Source: Cystobacter ferrugineus (GTDB lineage: Bacteria; Myxococcota; Myxococcia; Myxococcales; Myxococcaceae). Taken from it: DNA of 64,000 nucleotides. Positions 55,737 through 64,000 of this stretch are shown in pieces. The notes under the pieces are model-generated. The model did not search any database and was not told the DNA's origin. It worked only from the letters and a program-made list of their open reading frames with translations. The stretch's first letter is position 1, and each line of letters begins with the position of its first letter. Location: positions 494,919-558,918 of the forward strand of contig NZ_MPIN01000003.1 of the NCBI RefSeq assembly GCF_001887355.1. Reading direction: 5' to 3'. The position numbers and the translations under genes are program-made.

Positions 55737-57452
55737 ATGCTTCTCAAGAACTTCACCATTGCCCGCAAGCTGCAGCTCGGATTTGGACTTCTCGTCGTGT
55801 TGCTCGCCGCCGTCATCTGGGCCTCCTACGTCTTCTTCCAGATGTTGGTGAACAATGATGGGTACTACCGCTCCCATGACGTGCGGCTGGAATTACAGGC
55901 CATCGGCATCAACGTGATGGACATGGAGCACCGGGCGCTGGAGTACGCCTTCACGGGCAACGAGGACATCCTCGAGTCGTTGCCCCAGCGTCAGGCCGCG
56001 TTTCTCGAGTCCCATGCCCGGCTGAATGTGCTGACGGCCAGATACCCGCGTGAGCAGGAGTTGCTGCAACAGCTCGTGGAGCTGTACCAGCAGAAGTACC
56101 TCCCCCACCTCGAGCACGAGGTGGCGATGCGCCGGGATGTGGACGCGGGCCGTGTCCCCCTGGAGCGGCTCGTCGAGTACGTGAAGGAGGACAAGGGAGG
56201 AAAGAGCATGGCGCGCATGTCCAGCGCATCGGAGCTCCTCCGGCAGGAAGTACTGGAGCAGCGCCGCCGTCTCCTGGAGGAGACCGACGCGCAGACGCTG
56301 TCTGTCTCGCGGATGCTGGTGACGGGAGGTGTGGTGGGGCCGATGCTGGCGGTGCTGCTGGCGTGGCTGTTGTCGCGCAGCATCGTCCGGCCGCTGAATG
56401 AGGCGATGGGGCTCACCGGCAAGCTGGCCTCGGGAGACCTCACCGCGACCATCGAGGTGCGCGGGCGGGACGAGCCGGCGCGGATGATGGAGGGGATGAG
56501 GGAGATGGTGCAGCGCATCGGCGGCGTGCTGGGCGAAGTGCGGGGAGCGGTGGGCTCGCTGTCGGGAGCCTCGGCGCAGGTGGCGGCGGCGGCGCAGGCG
56601 CTGTCGCAGGGGACCAGTACGCAGGCGGCCTCGGTGGAGGAGACGACGGCGAGCCTGGAGCAGCTGAGCGCCTCCATCAGCCAGAACGCGGAGACGAGCA
56701 AGCGGTTGGAGATGATGGCGGTGAAGGGCGCGGCGGACGCGGAGGAGAGCGGGCTGGCGGTGAAGGAGACGGTGGAGGCGATGGTGGCCATCGCGGAGCG
56801 GATCTCCATCGTGGAGGAGATCGCGTACCAGACGAACCTGCTGGCGTTGAACGCGGCGGTGGAGGCGGCGAGGGCGGGGGAGCACGGGAGGGGATTCGCG
56901 GTGGTGGCCTCGGAGGTGAGGAAGCTGGCGGAGAGGAGTCAGAAGGCGGCCAAGGAGATAGGGAGCCTGGCGGGCAGCAGCGTGAAGGTGGCGGAGCGCT
57001 CGGGGCTGTTGCTCAAGGAGCTGGTGCCGTCGATTCGCAAGACGGCGGAGCTGGTGCAGCAGGTGACGGCGGCATCCCGGGAGCAGGCGAGCGGAGTGGT
57101 GCAGATGAACCGGGCGATGGTGCTGGTGGACCAGGTGACGCAGCGCAACGCGTCGGCGGCGGAGGAGTTGTCGTCGACGGCGGAGGAGCTGGCGGCCCAG
57201 GCCGAGTCGTTGCAGCAGATGATGACGTTCTTCCGGGTGGTGGAGGCAGGGCGGGCGGTGCTGGGAATGGCGCAGCCGGCGCGCTCGCTGAGGCCCGCTC
57301 CGGTGCACCTCCCGCCCCCTCCCATGCACTCGCCAGCGCAGGGGTTGAAGGCGGTGGCGCATGCGGTGCCGGTGCGGCTGCCGACCCCGTCATTCTCGGC
57401 GGTACCCGAGCACGCGGCGTCCAACTCGGACCACGACTTCAAGCGCTTCTAG
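55737..57452 (+). CDS. Methyl-accepting chemotaxis protein with CHASE3-like sensor (first copy)
   Basis: A 571-residue transmembrane chemoreceptor. TM1 lies at about 13-34, a 160-residue helical periplasmic region of the CHASE3/four-helix type follows, then TM2 at about 192-212, HAMP and the long signalling hairpin with the conserved tip [31 protein letters not shown]. After a proline-rich linker of about 65 residues it ends in DHDFKRF, whose last five residues, DFKRF, fit the F-x-x-F type of CheR-docking pentapeptide. Compared with the next gene, the signalling half is almost identical and the sensor half clearly diverged. Confidence 0.92.
   Translation: MLLKNFTIARKLQLGFGLLVVLLAAVIWASYVFFQMLVNNDGYYRSHDVRLELQAIGINVMDMEHRALEYAFTGNEDILESLPQRQAAFLESHARLNVLTARYPREQELLQQLVELYQQKYLPHLEHEVAMRRDVDAGRVPLERLVEYVKEDKGGKSMARMSSASELLRQEVLEQRRRLLEETDAQTLSVSRMLVTGGVVGPMLAVLLAWLLSRSIVRPLNEAMGLTGKLASGDLTATIEVRGRDEPARMMEGMREMVQRIGGVLGEVRGAVGSLSGASAQVAAAAQALSQGTSTQAASVEETTASLEQLSASISQNAETSKRLEMMAVKGAADAEESGLAVKETVEAMVAIAERISIVEEIAYQTNLLALNAAVEAARAGEHGRGFAVVASEVRKLAERSQKAAKEIGSLAGSSVKVAERSGLLLKELVPSIRKTAELVQQVTAASREQASGVVQMNRAMVLVDQVTQRNASAAEELSSTAEELAAQAESLQQMMTFFRVVEAGRAVLGMAQPARSLRPAPVHLPPPPMHSPAQGLKAVAHAVPVRLPTPSFSAVPEHAASNSDHDFKRF
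56320..57240 (+). repeat. Near-identical segment shared by the two MCP genes, copy 1
   Basis: The stretch from TM2 to the end of the signalling hairpin matches 58050-58970 almost base for base, including synonymous positions, while the sensor halves differ widely. That indicates recent gene conversion or duplication limited to the signalling part. Confidence 0.8.
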
Positions 57453-57461
57453 GGGTCCTCC

Positions 57462-59120
57462 ATGTTCGAAAATGTCAGCATCACTCGGAAGCTGCAGTTC
57501 GGGTTCGGCACGTTCGTCTCGCTGCTCGCCCTGGTCGCCTGGGGAACCTTCATTCTTTTCCAGGCTCTGGTGGAGTCGGCCGTGAACAACTACCGCTCCT
57601 ACGATGGCCTGTTGGAAGTCCGGAGCATGGGCATCGCCCTGATAGATCATGAGGCGAGGCTCCAGGGCTTCGCGCTCACCAGCGACGAGACCTTCCTCGA
57701 ACTCGTGCCTCAACGGCAGTCCGAGTTCCTCGCCAGCCACGCGAAGGTGAAGTCGCTGACGATGGACAACCCCCACCAGCAGGAACGGCTGCGACAACTG
57801 CTGGACCAGTACCAGCAGAAGTTCCTCCCCTACGCCGAGCGCGAGGTGGCGCTGCGCCGGGAGGTGGACGCGGGCCGTGTCCCCCTGGAGCAACTCGTGG
57901 CGTACGTCAAGGACGCCCAGGGACAGAAGATCGTGGCATCCATGCGGGAACTGGCGAACGCCATCCGCCACGAGGAGCAGCTCCAGCGCGACCAGCGGAG
58001 TGAGATGTCCGAGCGGGGGGTGAACCTGGTGAAGCTCATGTTGGTGGCAGGTGGAGTGGTGGGGCCGGTGCTGGCGGTGCTGCTGGCGTGGCTGTTGTCG
58101 CGCAGCATCGTCCGGCCGCTGAATGAGGCGGTGGGGCTCACCGGCAAGCTGGCCTCGGGAGACCTCACCGCGGCCATCGAGGTGCGTGGGCGGGACGAGA
58201 CGGCGCGGATGATGGAGGGGATGAGGGAGATGGTGCAGCGCTTCGGTGGCGTGCTGGGAGAGGCACGGGGAGCGGTGGGCTCGCTGTCGGGAGCCTCGGC
58301 GCAGGTGGCGGCGGCGGCGCAGGCGCTGTCGCAGGGGACCAGTACACAGGCGGCCTCGGTGGAGGAGACGACGGCGAGCCTGGAGCAGCTGAGCGCCTCC
58401 ATCAGCCAGAACGCGGAGACGAGCAAGCGGTTGGAGATGATGGCGGTGAAGGGCGCGGCGGACGCGGAGGAGAGCGGGCTGGCGGTGAAGGAGACGGTGG
58501 GGGCGATGGAGTCCATCGCGGAGCGGATCTCCATCGTGGAGGAGATTGCGTACCAGACGAACCTGCTGGCGTTGAACGCGGCGGTGGAGGCGGCGAGGGC
58601 GGGGGAGCACGGGAGGGGATTCGCGGTGGTGGCCTCGGAGGTGAGGAAGCTGGCGGAGAGGAGCCAGAAGGCGGCCAAGGAGATAGGGAGCCTGGCGGGC
58701 AGCAGCGTGAAGGTGGCGGAGCGCTCGGGGCTGTTGCTCAAGGAGCTGGTGCCGTCGATTCGCAAGACGGCGGAGCTGGTGCAGCAGGTGACGGCGGCGT
58801 CCCGGGAGCAGGCCAGTGGAGTGGCGCAGATGAACCGGGCGATGGTGCATGTGGACCAGGTGACGCAGCGCAACGCGTCGGCGGCGGAGGAGTTGTCGTC
58901 GACGGCGGAGGAGCTGGCGGCCCAGGCCGAGTCGTTGCAGCAGATGATGACGTTCTTCCGGGTGGTGGACGCGGGGCGGGTGACGCAGCCGGTACACGTG
59001 CCGAGGCCCGCCCCGATGCCCCCTCCCGTGTACTCGCCAGCGCAGGGTCTGAAGGCGGTGGCGCAGGCGGTGCCGCTGCAGCTCTCGCCCACGCCGGATC
59101 ACGACTTCAAGCATTTCTAG
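57462..59120 (+). CDS. Methyl-accepting chemotaxis protein with CHASE3-like sensor (second copy)
   Basis: A 552-residue paralogue of the preceding MCP, 9 bp downstream of it. Same plan: TM1, a helical sensor of about 160 residues ([22 protein letters not shown] ... [24 protein letters not shown]), TM2, HAMP and signalling hairpin. A proline-rich linker leads to DHDFKHF, again ending in a DFKxF pentapeptide. The sensor differs from that of the first copy over most of its length, apart from short segments such as VDAGRVPLE, so the two receptors probably respond to different but related signals through one shared pathway. Confidence 0.92.
   Translation: MFENVSITRKLQFGFGTFVSLLALVAWGTFILFQALVESAVNNYRSYDGLLEVRSMGIALIDHEARLQGFALTSDETFLELVPQRQSEFLASHAKVKSLTMDNPHQQERLRQLLDQYQQKFLPYAEREVALRREVDAGRVPLEQLVAYVKDAQGQKIVASMRELANAIRHEEQLQRDQRSEMSERGVNLVKLMLVAGGVVGPVLAVLLAWLLSRSIVRPLNEAVGLTGKLASGDLTAAIEVRGRDETARMMEGMREMVQRFGGVLGEARGAVGSLSGASAQVAAAAQALSQGTSTQAASVEETTASLEQLSASISQNAETSKRLEMMAVKGAADAEESGLAVKETVGAMESIAERISIVEEIAYQTNLLALNAAVEAARAGEHGRGFAVVASEVRKLAERSQKAAKEIGSLAGSSVKVAERSGLLLKELVPSIRKTAELVQQVTAASREQASGVAQMNRAMVHVDQVTQRNASAAEELSSTAEELAAQAESLQQMMTFFRVVDAGRVTQPVHVPRPAPMPPPVYSPAQGLKAVAQAVPLQLSPTPDHDFKHF
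58050..58970 (+). repeat. Near-identical segment shared by the two MCP genes, copy 2
   Basis: Partner of 56320-57240. The few differences are mostly single bases, for example Val for Met in the HAMP segment (AVGL against AMGL) and [11 protein letters not shown] against [11 protein letters not shown] near the end. Confidence 0.8.
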
Positions 59121-59137
59121 GATGAAGGAGCTCCCCC

Positions 59138-59650
59138 ATGAGCACGAACACGAATACCCTTTCCGAGCTCACCCGTCCGGCGCAGTACCTGGGTTTCTCC
59201 CTGGCCGGCGAGACGTACGCCATCGAGCTGCTGCGCATCCGGGAGATCATCGAGTGCGTGCCCATTACCCGGGTGCCGGGGATGCCCTCCTCGGTGTTGG
59301 GAGTCATCAACCTGCGTGGCCGGGTGGTGCCCGTGGTGGACCTGGCGGTGAAGATGGGACTGGGTCCTCGACCCATCACGCGCTGGACGTGCTTCGTCAT
59401 CGTCGAGGCCATGATGGACGGCGAGCGCACCTCGCTGGGGTTGCTGGCCGACTCGGTCAGCGAGGTGCTCGACCTGGCGCCGGACGACGTCGAGCCGCCG
59501 CCCGCCTTCGGCACGCGCACGCCGGTGGACTACCTGCGAGGCATGGGCCGGCAGGAGCAGCGCTTCATCCTCCTGTTGGATCTGGATCGGATGTTGTCCG
59601 CGGAGGAGTTGCTGGGACTGGTGGGCACCGCGGCCGGTGGGGGCGTATGA
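59138..59650 (+). CDS. cheW: Chemotaxis coupling protein CheW
   Basis: A 170-residue CheW that bridges receptors to CheA. QYLGFSLAGETYAIELLRIREIIE opens the domain, VLGVINLRGRVVPVVDLAVKMGL is the conserved core, and a C-terminal helix follows. GAAGGAG precedes the ATG. Its TGA overlaps the cheR ATG (ATGA), indicating coupled translation. Confidence 0.93.
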   Translation: MSTNTNTLSELTRPAQYLGFSLAGETYAIELLRIREIIECVPITRVPGMPSSVLGVINLRGRVVPVVDLAVKMGLGPRPITRWTCFVIVEAMMDGERTSLGLLADSVSEVLDLAPDDVEPPPAFGTRTPVDYLRGMGRQEQRFILLLDLDRMLSAEELLGLVGTAAGGGV

Positions 59651-60558
59651 GGGCGGGAAGCTCCTCGGAGGCGGTCGTGTCCGGCGTGGGTCCGCTTCCG
59701 TTGTCGGAGCGGGAGTTCTCCCTCTTCCAGAGGTTGGTGGAGCGGGAGGCGGGCATCCACCTGGGCCCCTCGAAACAGGCGCTGCTGGTGGGGCGGTTGT
59801 CCCGGCGGGTGCGGGCGCTGGGACTGACGTCCTTCGGTGCCTACTACCGGTTCGTCTGCATGCGCGGCAACGAGGAGGAGCGGGTGCGGATGCTGGACTG
59901 CCTCTGCACCAACGAGACGCACTTCTTCCGCGAGCCGGGGCAGTTCGAGTTCCTGCGGCAGCGTGTCTTCCCGGAGTGGACGCGGCGGGCGGCGCAGGGA
60001 CTGATGGCCAGGCGCGTGCGGGTGTGGAGCGCGGGGTGCTCGACGGGAGAGGAGCCCTACTCGCTGGCGATGACGTTGCTCTCGCACTTCCCACCGGGCT
60101 CGGGGTGGGAGTTGGAGGTGCTGGCGACGGACCTGTCCACCTGGGCGCTGGAGCGGGCGAGGCAGGGGCTCTGGCCGGTGGAGCGGGCGGCGGGCATCCC
60201 CCGGCCCCTGCTGCGGACCTTCATGCTCAAGGGGGTGCGTGGCCAGGAGGGGTGGATGAAGGCGGGCCCGGAGCCGCGGGCGGTGCTGCGCTTCGCGCGC
60301 GTCAACCTGAACGACGAGTGCGGCTGGCCGGAGGGGCCTTTCGAGCTCGTCTTCTGCCGCAACGTGCTCATCTACTTCGGGGCCCAGGCCCGGGCGCGGG
60401 TGTTGAGCGCGCTGCTGCGCCGGCTGCCTCCGACGGGCTACCTCTTCCTGGGGCACGCCGAGAGCCTCACCGGCAGCGCGGAGCCCGCTCGCTGCGTGGC
60501 TCCCAACATCTACTGCGCGAAGTCCCCGCAGCCCGTGAGTGGCGGCGGCCCTGCTTGA
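59647..60558 (+). CDS. cheR: Chemotaxis methyltransferase CheR
   Basis: A 303-residue CheR, which methylates receptor glutamates with SAM. The N-terminal helical domain includes LVEREAGIHLGPSKQALLVGRLSRRVRALGL. CTNETHFFREP precedes SAM motif WSAGCSTGEEPYSLAM; FCRNVLIYF and GYLFLGHAESL complete the fold. The ATG overlaps the cheW stop by 4 bp. No CheB demethylase is encoded, so methylation would not be reversed by this cluster itself. The DFKxF tails of the two receptors may be its docking sites. Confidence 0.93.
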   Translation: MRAGSSSEAVVSGVGPLPLSEREFSLFQRLVEREAGIHLGPSKQALLVGRLSRRVRALGLTSFGAYYRFVCMRGNEEERVRMLDCLCTNETHFFREPGQFEFLRQRVFPEWTRRAAQGLMARRVRVWSAGCSTGEEPYSLAMTLLSHFPPGSGWELEVLATDLSTWALERARQGLWPVERAAGIPRPLLRTFMLKGVRGQEGWMKAGPEPRAVLRFARVNLNDECGWPEGPFELVFCRNVLIYFGAQARARVLSALLRRLPPTGYLFLGHAESLTGSAEPARCVAPNIYCAKSPQPVSGGGPA

Positions 60559-60671
60559 TGTGCTCCATCTGGTAGCAGTCGCTCACGTCCCCCATCGGGG
60601 TGCACCACTGCTTGGGCGAGCCGCCCAGGAGCTTGACTCCCTGGCTGCTCAGGGCCGGGGGGAGATGGATG

Positions 60672-60709
60672 CGGACCCGGATTCGTTCGTTCAGTCAGAG
60701 CCGGGTCCG
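60672..60709. terminator. Inverted repeat after cheR, possible terminator
   Basis: CGGACCCGG, a 20-nt spacer, then CCGGGTCCG: a perfect 9-bp stem in the 171-bp gap between cheR and the next gene. There is no T-tract and the loop is large, so it may be an operator instead. The rest of the gap shows no clear feature. Confidence 0.35.
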
Positions 60710-60729
60710 GGTTAGATCAGAGGCCCAGA

Positions 60730-63069
60730 ATGCTTCCCGCTGCATTGATGCCCCTGAACCGGCACCTCTCCCGTGGAATGGCGGCCCTGACCCTTCTGCT
60801 CGCCTGGGCCGCCGCCGCCGCCCCCATCAAACAGGTCCCCGAAGGAGGACGCGCCATCCCCGTCGTTCAGCAGGGGATGGTGTGCGGCCCGGTGGGCGGG
60901 GGGTGGTCGCTGTCGGCGGATGGGCGCTCCATCCGGCCGCCTTCGCCAGGCGCCGAGGGGGCCGCGCGGACACTCGACCTCAAGGTCGCGGAGGATGCGT
61001 CTCAGTGTGCGTCGAGCCAGAACCTCGTCACCGTCATCGCCACCGGGCCCTTTCCGAGCATCGACGCCGCTGGGACGAGCTTCTTTCCGGACGAAGGGCG
61101 CATCGAGCTGAAGGGACAGCGTCTCCAGGACGTCGCGGTGAGCTGGTCCGTACCGGCGAAGAATGAGCAGGAGGGCCCCCGCCAGGGCATGGACCTCTGC
61201 CTCAATCCGTCTTCCGGGGCCAGGCAGTCCGAGTGCACCGTGCCCCTGGCGGCCGGCCTCCCCACGGACGCGGCGCTCTTCTGGGTTCCGCCCCATGGCA
61301 AGCGCGGCCCCGAGGTGACGACCTACGATGCCAACGGCACCCTCGTGGCGCCCGAGTCCTTCCAGATCCGGCCCGGCCGCATCATCCTGACCCGGCCGCT
61401 CTTCCAGTCCAGTGGCGTGGATCTGTCAAAGGGGCCAGGCCGGGTGCTGGTCTCCCATCCCGAGGCGGTCGCCTCCGCGGATTGTGCTCCCGCCCGGTGC
61501 GAGCCCGCCCAGGACGCCATCTCCATCCGCAACGTCACGGGTCTGGAGGCCCAGGTCACCCTGCGCCTGCGGCTCGCGCCCCGCGTCCTGCTCGCGCGCG
61601 GGGAGGCCTTCGACACGACGGTTTCCGCCACGTTGCCCGTCCTGTCCTGTCCCCTGACCGCCGTGGAGGGCACCGTGCTCCGCGATGCCGCGGACTCGGC
61701 CCTGGTGGTGCGGCTGGATCCGTCCTGTGGACATGAGCCCCAAGGACTGCTCTGGACGGTCAATGGCGAGCGCGCCGTGGTGGGGCGTGTGGTGAAGGTC
61801 TCCGATGGCACCTATGTGCTCCTGCGCACGGGGGGCACCTCGTCCCAGCAGGTCACCATCTCGGCGGCCAGCTCTCCCCTCGAGCGGACCGTGGTCGCCT
61901 CGACGACCGCGAAGACCCTGCCGCTGCCCTACCCACGCGTCCGTCTCGAGCTGCCGAACCACGGTGCCCTCGACTTCATCCCCACCAATCGTCCCGCGCT
62001 CGTGCACGTCACCGGCAGCGGAGAGCAGGGGCGCTTCGTGCTGCTCCCCATCGAAGGCGCCTATCGCGTCATCACCCAGGGAGACTCCATGCTCGTTCAC
62101 GGAGACACGACCGCGGGCGGATTCGTGTCGCTGCGCTTCGGCTACCGGGTCCCCTCGCTCCCTGGCGAGCTGTCGACCGCGGACCTCGCGCTCGTCGAGG
62201 AGCGCGTCCAGCGGGCGGTACGAGAAGCCAGCGTCCCCACGAACGTCGCCAATCTGATCGAGTTCGTCTGCGCGGACAAGGACGGCGTGGATCACCTCAT
62301 CGAGCCGAGCCATCCCTATCGCATCAACTACGCCATGCGGCACACCTGCCGGGTCATCGTTCACCGCGAGCGGCTCAACCCCGAGGAGGGAATCCAGGAG
62401 ATCATCCTTCGGATCGATGTCACCAGGCGCGACGGTTCCTCCCGGGGAGAGAGTCACATCGAGCAGCGGATGCTGCTGCGGCCCGGAGGAGAGGCGCGCA
62501 TCATCCCCGTCCAGGGCGGCCTCGGTCAGTTCGATCGGATCCTGGTGCAGGTCGCACATGTCGCCGACGAGTCCCGTTACGCCTTGAGCGCGACGGACCG
62601 GACGGGTCTTCCCTCGGCGCAATGGTCGGCCATCGTCGAGGGAGGCATCTTGCGGCTCTACGCGACGGGCGCCGTTCCCGCGGGCCTCTACCGCGTGACG
62701 CAACCCAGTGGTCAGCTCACGCTCAACTTCGGAGTGCTGTCCCGGCTCGTCCTGCTGAACGAGGAAGGACAGGAGCGGTTGCTGGGAATCGAGATTGGCC
62801 TCATGGGGCTGGGGCTCATTCCCCAGTCGGGCGACATCCACTTCCCGCCCACGTTGGCGCTCGTGGGCGGCGTGGGACTGCGCGTGCCCATCGGCACGGG
62901 AGCGGCGGTGGGGGTCCAGGCGTGGATTGCCCACGAGTTCCGGGGCGACATCACGCGCAACCTGAGGCCCGGCGAGGACCCGAGCACCGACCTGCGGGTC
63001 CCCTCCAGCAAGTGGTCCTTCATCTTCGGGCCCAGCATTTCGATCGGCGACATCGGGTTCAATCTGTAG
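60730..63069 (+). CDS. Large exported protein of unknown function
   Basis: A 779-residue protein I do not recognise. A signal peptide (about 1-31, ending AWAAAAAP) is followed by several hundred residues of mostly beta-type sequence with scattered cysteines and no detectable known domain. The last 110 residues, starting around LLGIEIGLMGLGLIPQSG, alternate hydrophobic residues and end in SISIGDIGFNL, which resembles an outer-membrane beta-barrel edge. AGAGG precedes the ATG at 60730. It follows the chemosensory operon on the same strand after a 171-bp gap and need not be related to it. Confidence 0.72.
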   Translation: MLPAALMPLNRHLSRGMAALTLLLAWAAAAAPIKQVPEGGRAIPVVQQGMVCGPVGGGWSLSADGRSIRPPSPGAEGAARTLDLKVAEDASQCASSQNLVTVIATGPFPSIDAAGTSFFPDEGRIELKGQRLQDVAVSWSVPAKNEQEGPRQGMDLCLNPSSGARQSECTVPLAAGLPTDAALFWVPPHGKRGPEVTTYDANGTLVAPESFQIRPGRIILTRPLFQSSGVDLSKGPGRVLVSHPEAVASADCAPARCEPAQDAISIRNVTGLEAQVTLRLRLAPRVLLARGEAFDTTVSATLPVLSCPLTAVEGTVLRDAADSALVVRLDPSCGHEPQGLLWTVNGERAVVGRVVKVSDGTYVLLRTGGTSSQQVTISAASSPLERTVVASTTAKTLPLPYPRVRLELPNHGALDFIPTNRPALVHVTGSGEQGRFVLLPIEGAYRVITQGDSMLVHGDTTAGGFVSLRFGYRVPSLPGELSTADLALVEERVQRAVREASVPTNVANLIEFVCADKDGVDHLIEPSHPYRINYAMRHTCRVIVHRERLNPEEGIQEIILRIDVTRRDGSSRGESHIEQRMLLRPGGEARIIPVQGGLGQFDRILVQVAHVADESRYALSATDRTGLPSAQWSAIVEGGILRLYATGAVPAGLYRVTQPSGQLTLNFGVLSRLVLLNEEGQERLLGIEIGLMGLGLIPQSGDIHFPPTLALVGGVGLRVPIGTGAAVGVQAWIAHEFRGDITRNLRPGEDPSTDLRVPSSKWSFIFGPSISIGDIGFNL

Positions 63070-63252
63070 CCGCTCGCGGCTCGAGCCCCCCGCACGGCGC
63101 GTCAGGGCGAGGGTTGCGTCAGCCCGGTGGCCCGCGCCGCTGGGGACTCTGTGTGTGCTTCGTGTGTTTTTGTTTCATGCGTCAACGATTTGCCATCAAA
63201 CATCCATCATGGCAATAATCGAGGACACTCCTGAAAACGGGAAAATTGAAAA

Positions 63253-63363
63253 ATGACATTCTCTCGCCTTGGTGTGTCCCTCGCACTTGCCTCGTCCATG
63301 GCCGTTCTGACCCCCGTCCCCGCCCAGGCCGAGTTCTGGGAACTGATAACGGAAGTCAGTTGA
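63253..63363 (+). pseudogene. Truncated secreted protein, cut near the IS630-type element
   Basis: A 36-codon ORF whose first 26 residues are a clean signal peptide (MTFSRLGVSLALASSMAVLTPVPAQA) but whose mature part would be only about ten residues (EFWELITEVS) before a stop just upstream of the transposase gene. An AT-rich promoter-like stretch precedes it. It reads as the 5' end of a longer exported protein gene that lost its remainder when the element inserted. The exact junction may lie a few codons earlier, at the TA near 63345. Confidence 0.6.
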
Positions 63364-63408
63364 ATGTTCCGGTCAAATCTGCTCAATCAGGGCTGGAGGA
63401 GGAGTCAC

Positions 63409-63771
63409 ATGCCCCGGCCCTATTCGGTGGACTTGCGTGAGCGCGCGGTTGCGGCCTACAGGCGTGGTGGCAGAACGCTGGAGGAGGTTGCCGCCGAATT
63501 CAGTGTGTGCTCCAAGACGCTTGCTCATTGGCTGAAGCTCGAGGACGGAACGGGGAGCCTGGAGCCCCGACCGAGGGGCGGAGGCAACTTCTCGGCAATC
63601 CAGGGAGAGGTGCTGGAAACGCTCAAAGAGCAGGTGCGGATACGACCCGATGCCACAGTGCAGGAGCACTTCGCGGCGTTGGTGGCCCGGACACAGGTAC
63701 ATACCAGCTCCTCGGCGGTCTCGCGGGCACTACGGCGCCAGGGACTGGGACTCAAAAAAAGTCGCTCGTAG
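63409..63771 (+). CDS. IS630-type transposase, first reading frame (DNA-binding part)
   Basis: A 120-residue protein with a helix-turn-helix opening typical of this family: PYSVDLRERAVAAYRRGGRTLEEVAAEFSVCSKTLAHWL, followed by a second winged-helix part (VQEHFAALV ... SSSAVSRALRRQGLGLKKS). GGAGGAGGAG precedes the ATG. It ends in a stop shortly after an A7 run at 63754-63760, where a -1 shift would fuse it to the catalytic frame. Confidence 0.85.
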   Translation: MPRPYSVDLRERAVAAYRRGGRTLEEVAAEFSVCSKTLAHWLKLEDGTGSLEPRPRGGGNFSAIQGEVLETLKEQVRIRPDATVQEHFAALVARTQVHTSSSAVSRALRRQGLGLKKSRS

Positions 63772-64000
63772 CCTCGGAGCAACGGTCCCCGCGGGTCCAG
63801 GCACTGCGGCGTGTCTTCCTCCTCCTGATGCTCCTGCTCGACCCGCGACGGCTCGTTTTCCTCGACGAAACCGGCTGCCACACGAGCATGACGCGCACTC
63901 ATGGACGTGCTCCACGAGGTGAGCGCGTGGTGGGATACGTCCCCAGGAACCGCGGCACCGTCACCACCGTGTTGGGCGCTTTGGCGCTGGACGGCATCCG
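63752..64000 (+). CDS. IS630-type transposase, catalytic frame (-1), partial
   Basis: Reading in the -1 frame from the A7 slippery run gives an open frame to the window edge containing LVFLDETGCHTSMTRTHG, the first part of the DDE catalytic core, then VVGYVPRNRGTVTTVLGALALDGI. There is no start codon with a good ribosome-binding site, so expression as a frameshift fusion is likely. The remaining DDE residues lie outside the window. Confidence 0.75.

Larger units (their letters stand above)
63345..64000 (+). mobile_element. IS630-type insertion sequence, right part beyond the window
   Basis: Contains the first transposase frame (63409-63771) and, in the -1 frame, a second coding stretch that starts before that stop and runs off the window edge. 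IS630 elements insert at TA, and a TA occurs near 63345. The right end is not visible, so borders and target duplication cannot be proven. Confidence 0.65.

Noticed and set aside
57390..59114. A 574-codon minus-strand ORF opposite the second MCP gene
   Set aside because: His/Arg/Leu-rich antisense translation without domains. The plus-strand MCP is unambiguous.
60559..60729. A minus-strand frame reading GVKLLGGSPKQWCTPM downstream of cheR
   Set aside because: Reads somewhat like protein, but it has no start codon, is short and runs into antisense cheR. A gene remnant is possible but not supported.

Overview
This window is high-GC bacterial DNA, and its gene content points to a myxobacterium, most likely of the Cystobacter/Archangium type (inference). 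The supporting signs are lipoprotein-type hydrolases, a polytopic Ser/Thr kinase, a sigma-54 enhancer-binding protein with several matching -24/-12 promoters, an orphan chemosensory cluster, GH65 and PL9 carbohydrate enzymes, and many secreted proteins of unknown function. I saw no rRNA, tRNA or CRISPR array.

Layout. 1-5.3 kb: methionine genes on the minus strand (metX cut by the window edge, then metY with a structured leader), a polyprenyl-phosphate sugar transferase and deoD. 5.4-14.3 kb: a PAS/GAF histidine kinase behind a sigma-54-type promoter, a lipoprotein nucleotidase, a pectinacetylesterase-like lipoprotein, a proline-catabolic dehydrogenase (pruA), a lone receiver protein and a trypsin-like lipoprotein. 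14.4-17.8 kb: a thiolase, small proteins and a rhomboid-like membrane protein. 17.8-20.6 kb: a self-contained regulatory unit made of an XylR/V4R-type enhancer-binding protein, a 13-bp inverted repeat, a sigma-54 promoter and an exported YceI-family protein. 20.6-33.5 kb: a cytochrome c, an oxidoreductase/methyltransferase pair, a giant low-complexity repeat protein, a peptidase-MA protein, an RHS-like lipoprotein, and a translationally coupled beta-phosphoglucomutase/GH65 phosphorylase pair.

33.6-37.3 kb is a lower-GC two-gene insert, an AAA+ ATPase plus a subtilisin-like protease, with the architecture of the IetAS anti-phage system. 37.3-48 kb is accessory DNA: an O-methyltransferase, a PL9 pectate lyase and a GH43/CBM32 galactanase-like enzyme with atypical composition, a Uma2 nuclease-fold protein and a Cys-rich lipoprotein (both behind nearly identical sigma-54-type promoters), and an ISAzo13-like insertion sequence that splits a methyltransferase gene with a visible 3-bp target duplication.

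48.3-53.3 kb carries an SPFH protein with an exported partner, an ASCH protein and a membrane Ser/Thr kinase. 54.1-60.6 kb is a chemosensory operon (cheA, two CHASE3-type MCPs, cheW, cheR) with no cheY or cheB. Its CheA has no room for a P2 domain, and both MCPs end in a possible CheR-docking pentapeptide. The window closes with a large exported protein of unknown function, a truncated secreted ORF, and an IS630-type element with an A7 slippery site running off the right edge.
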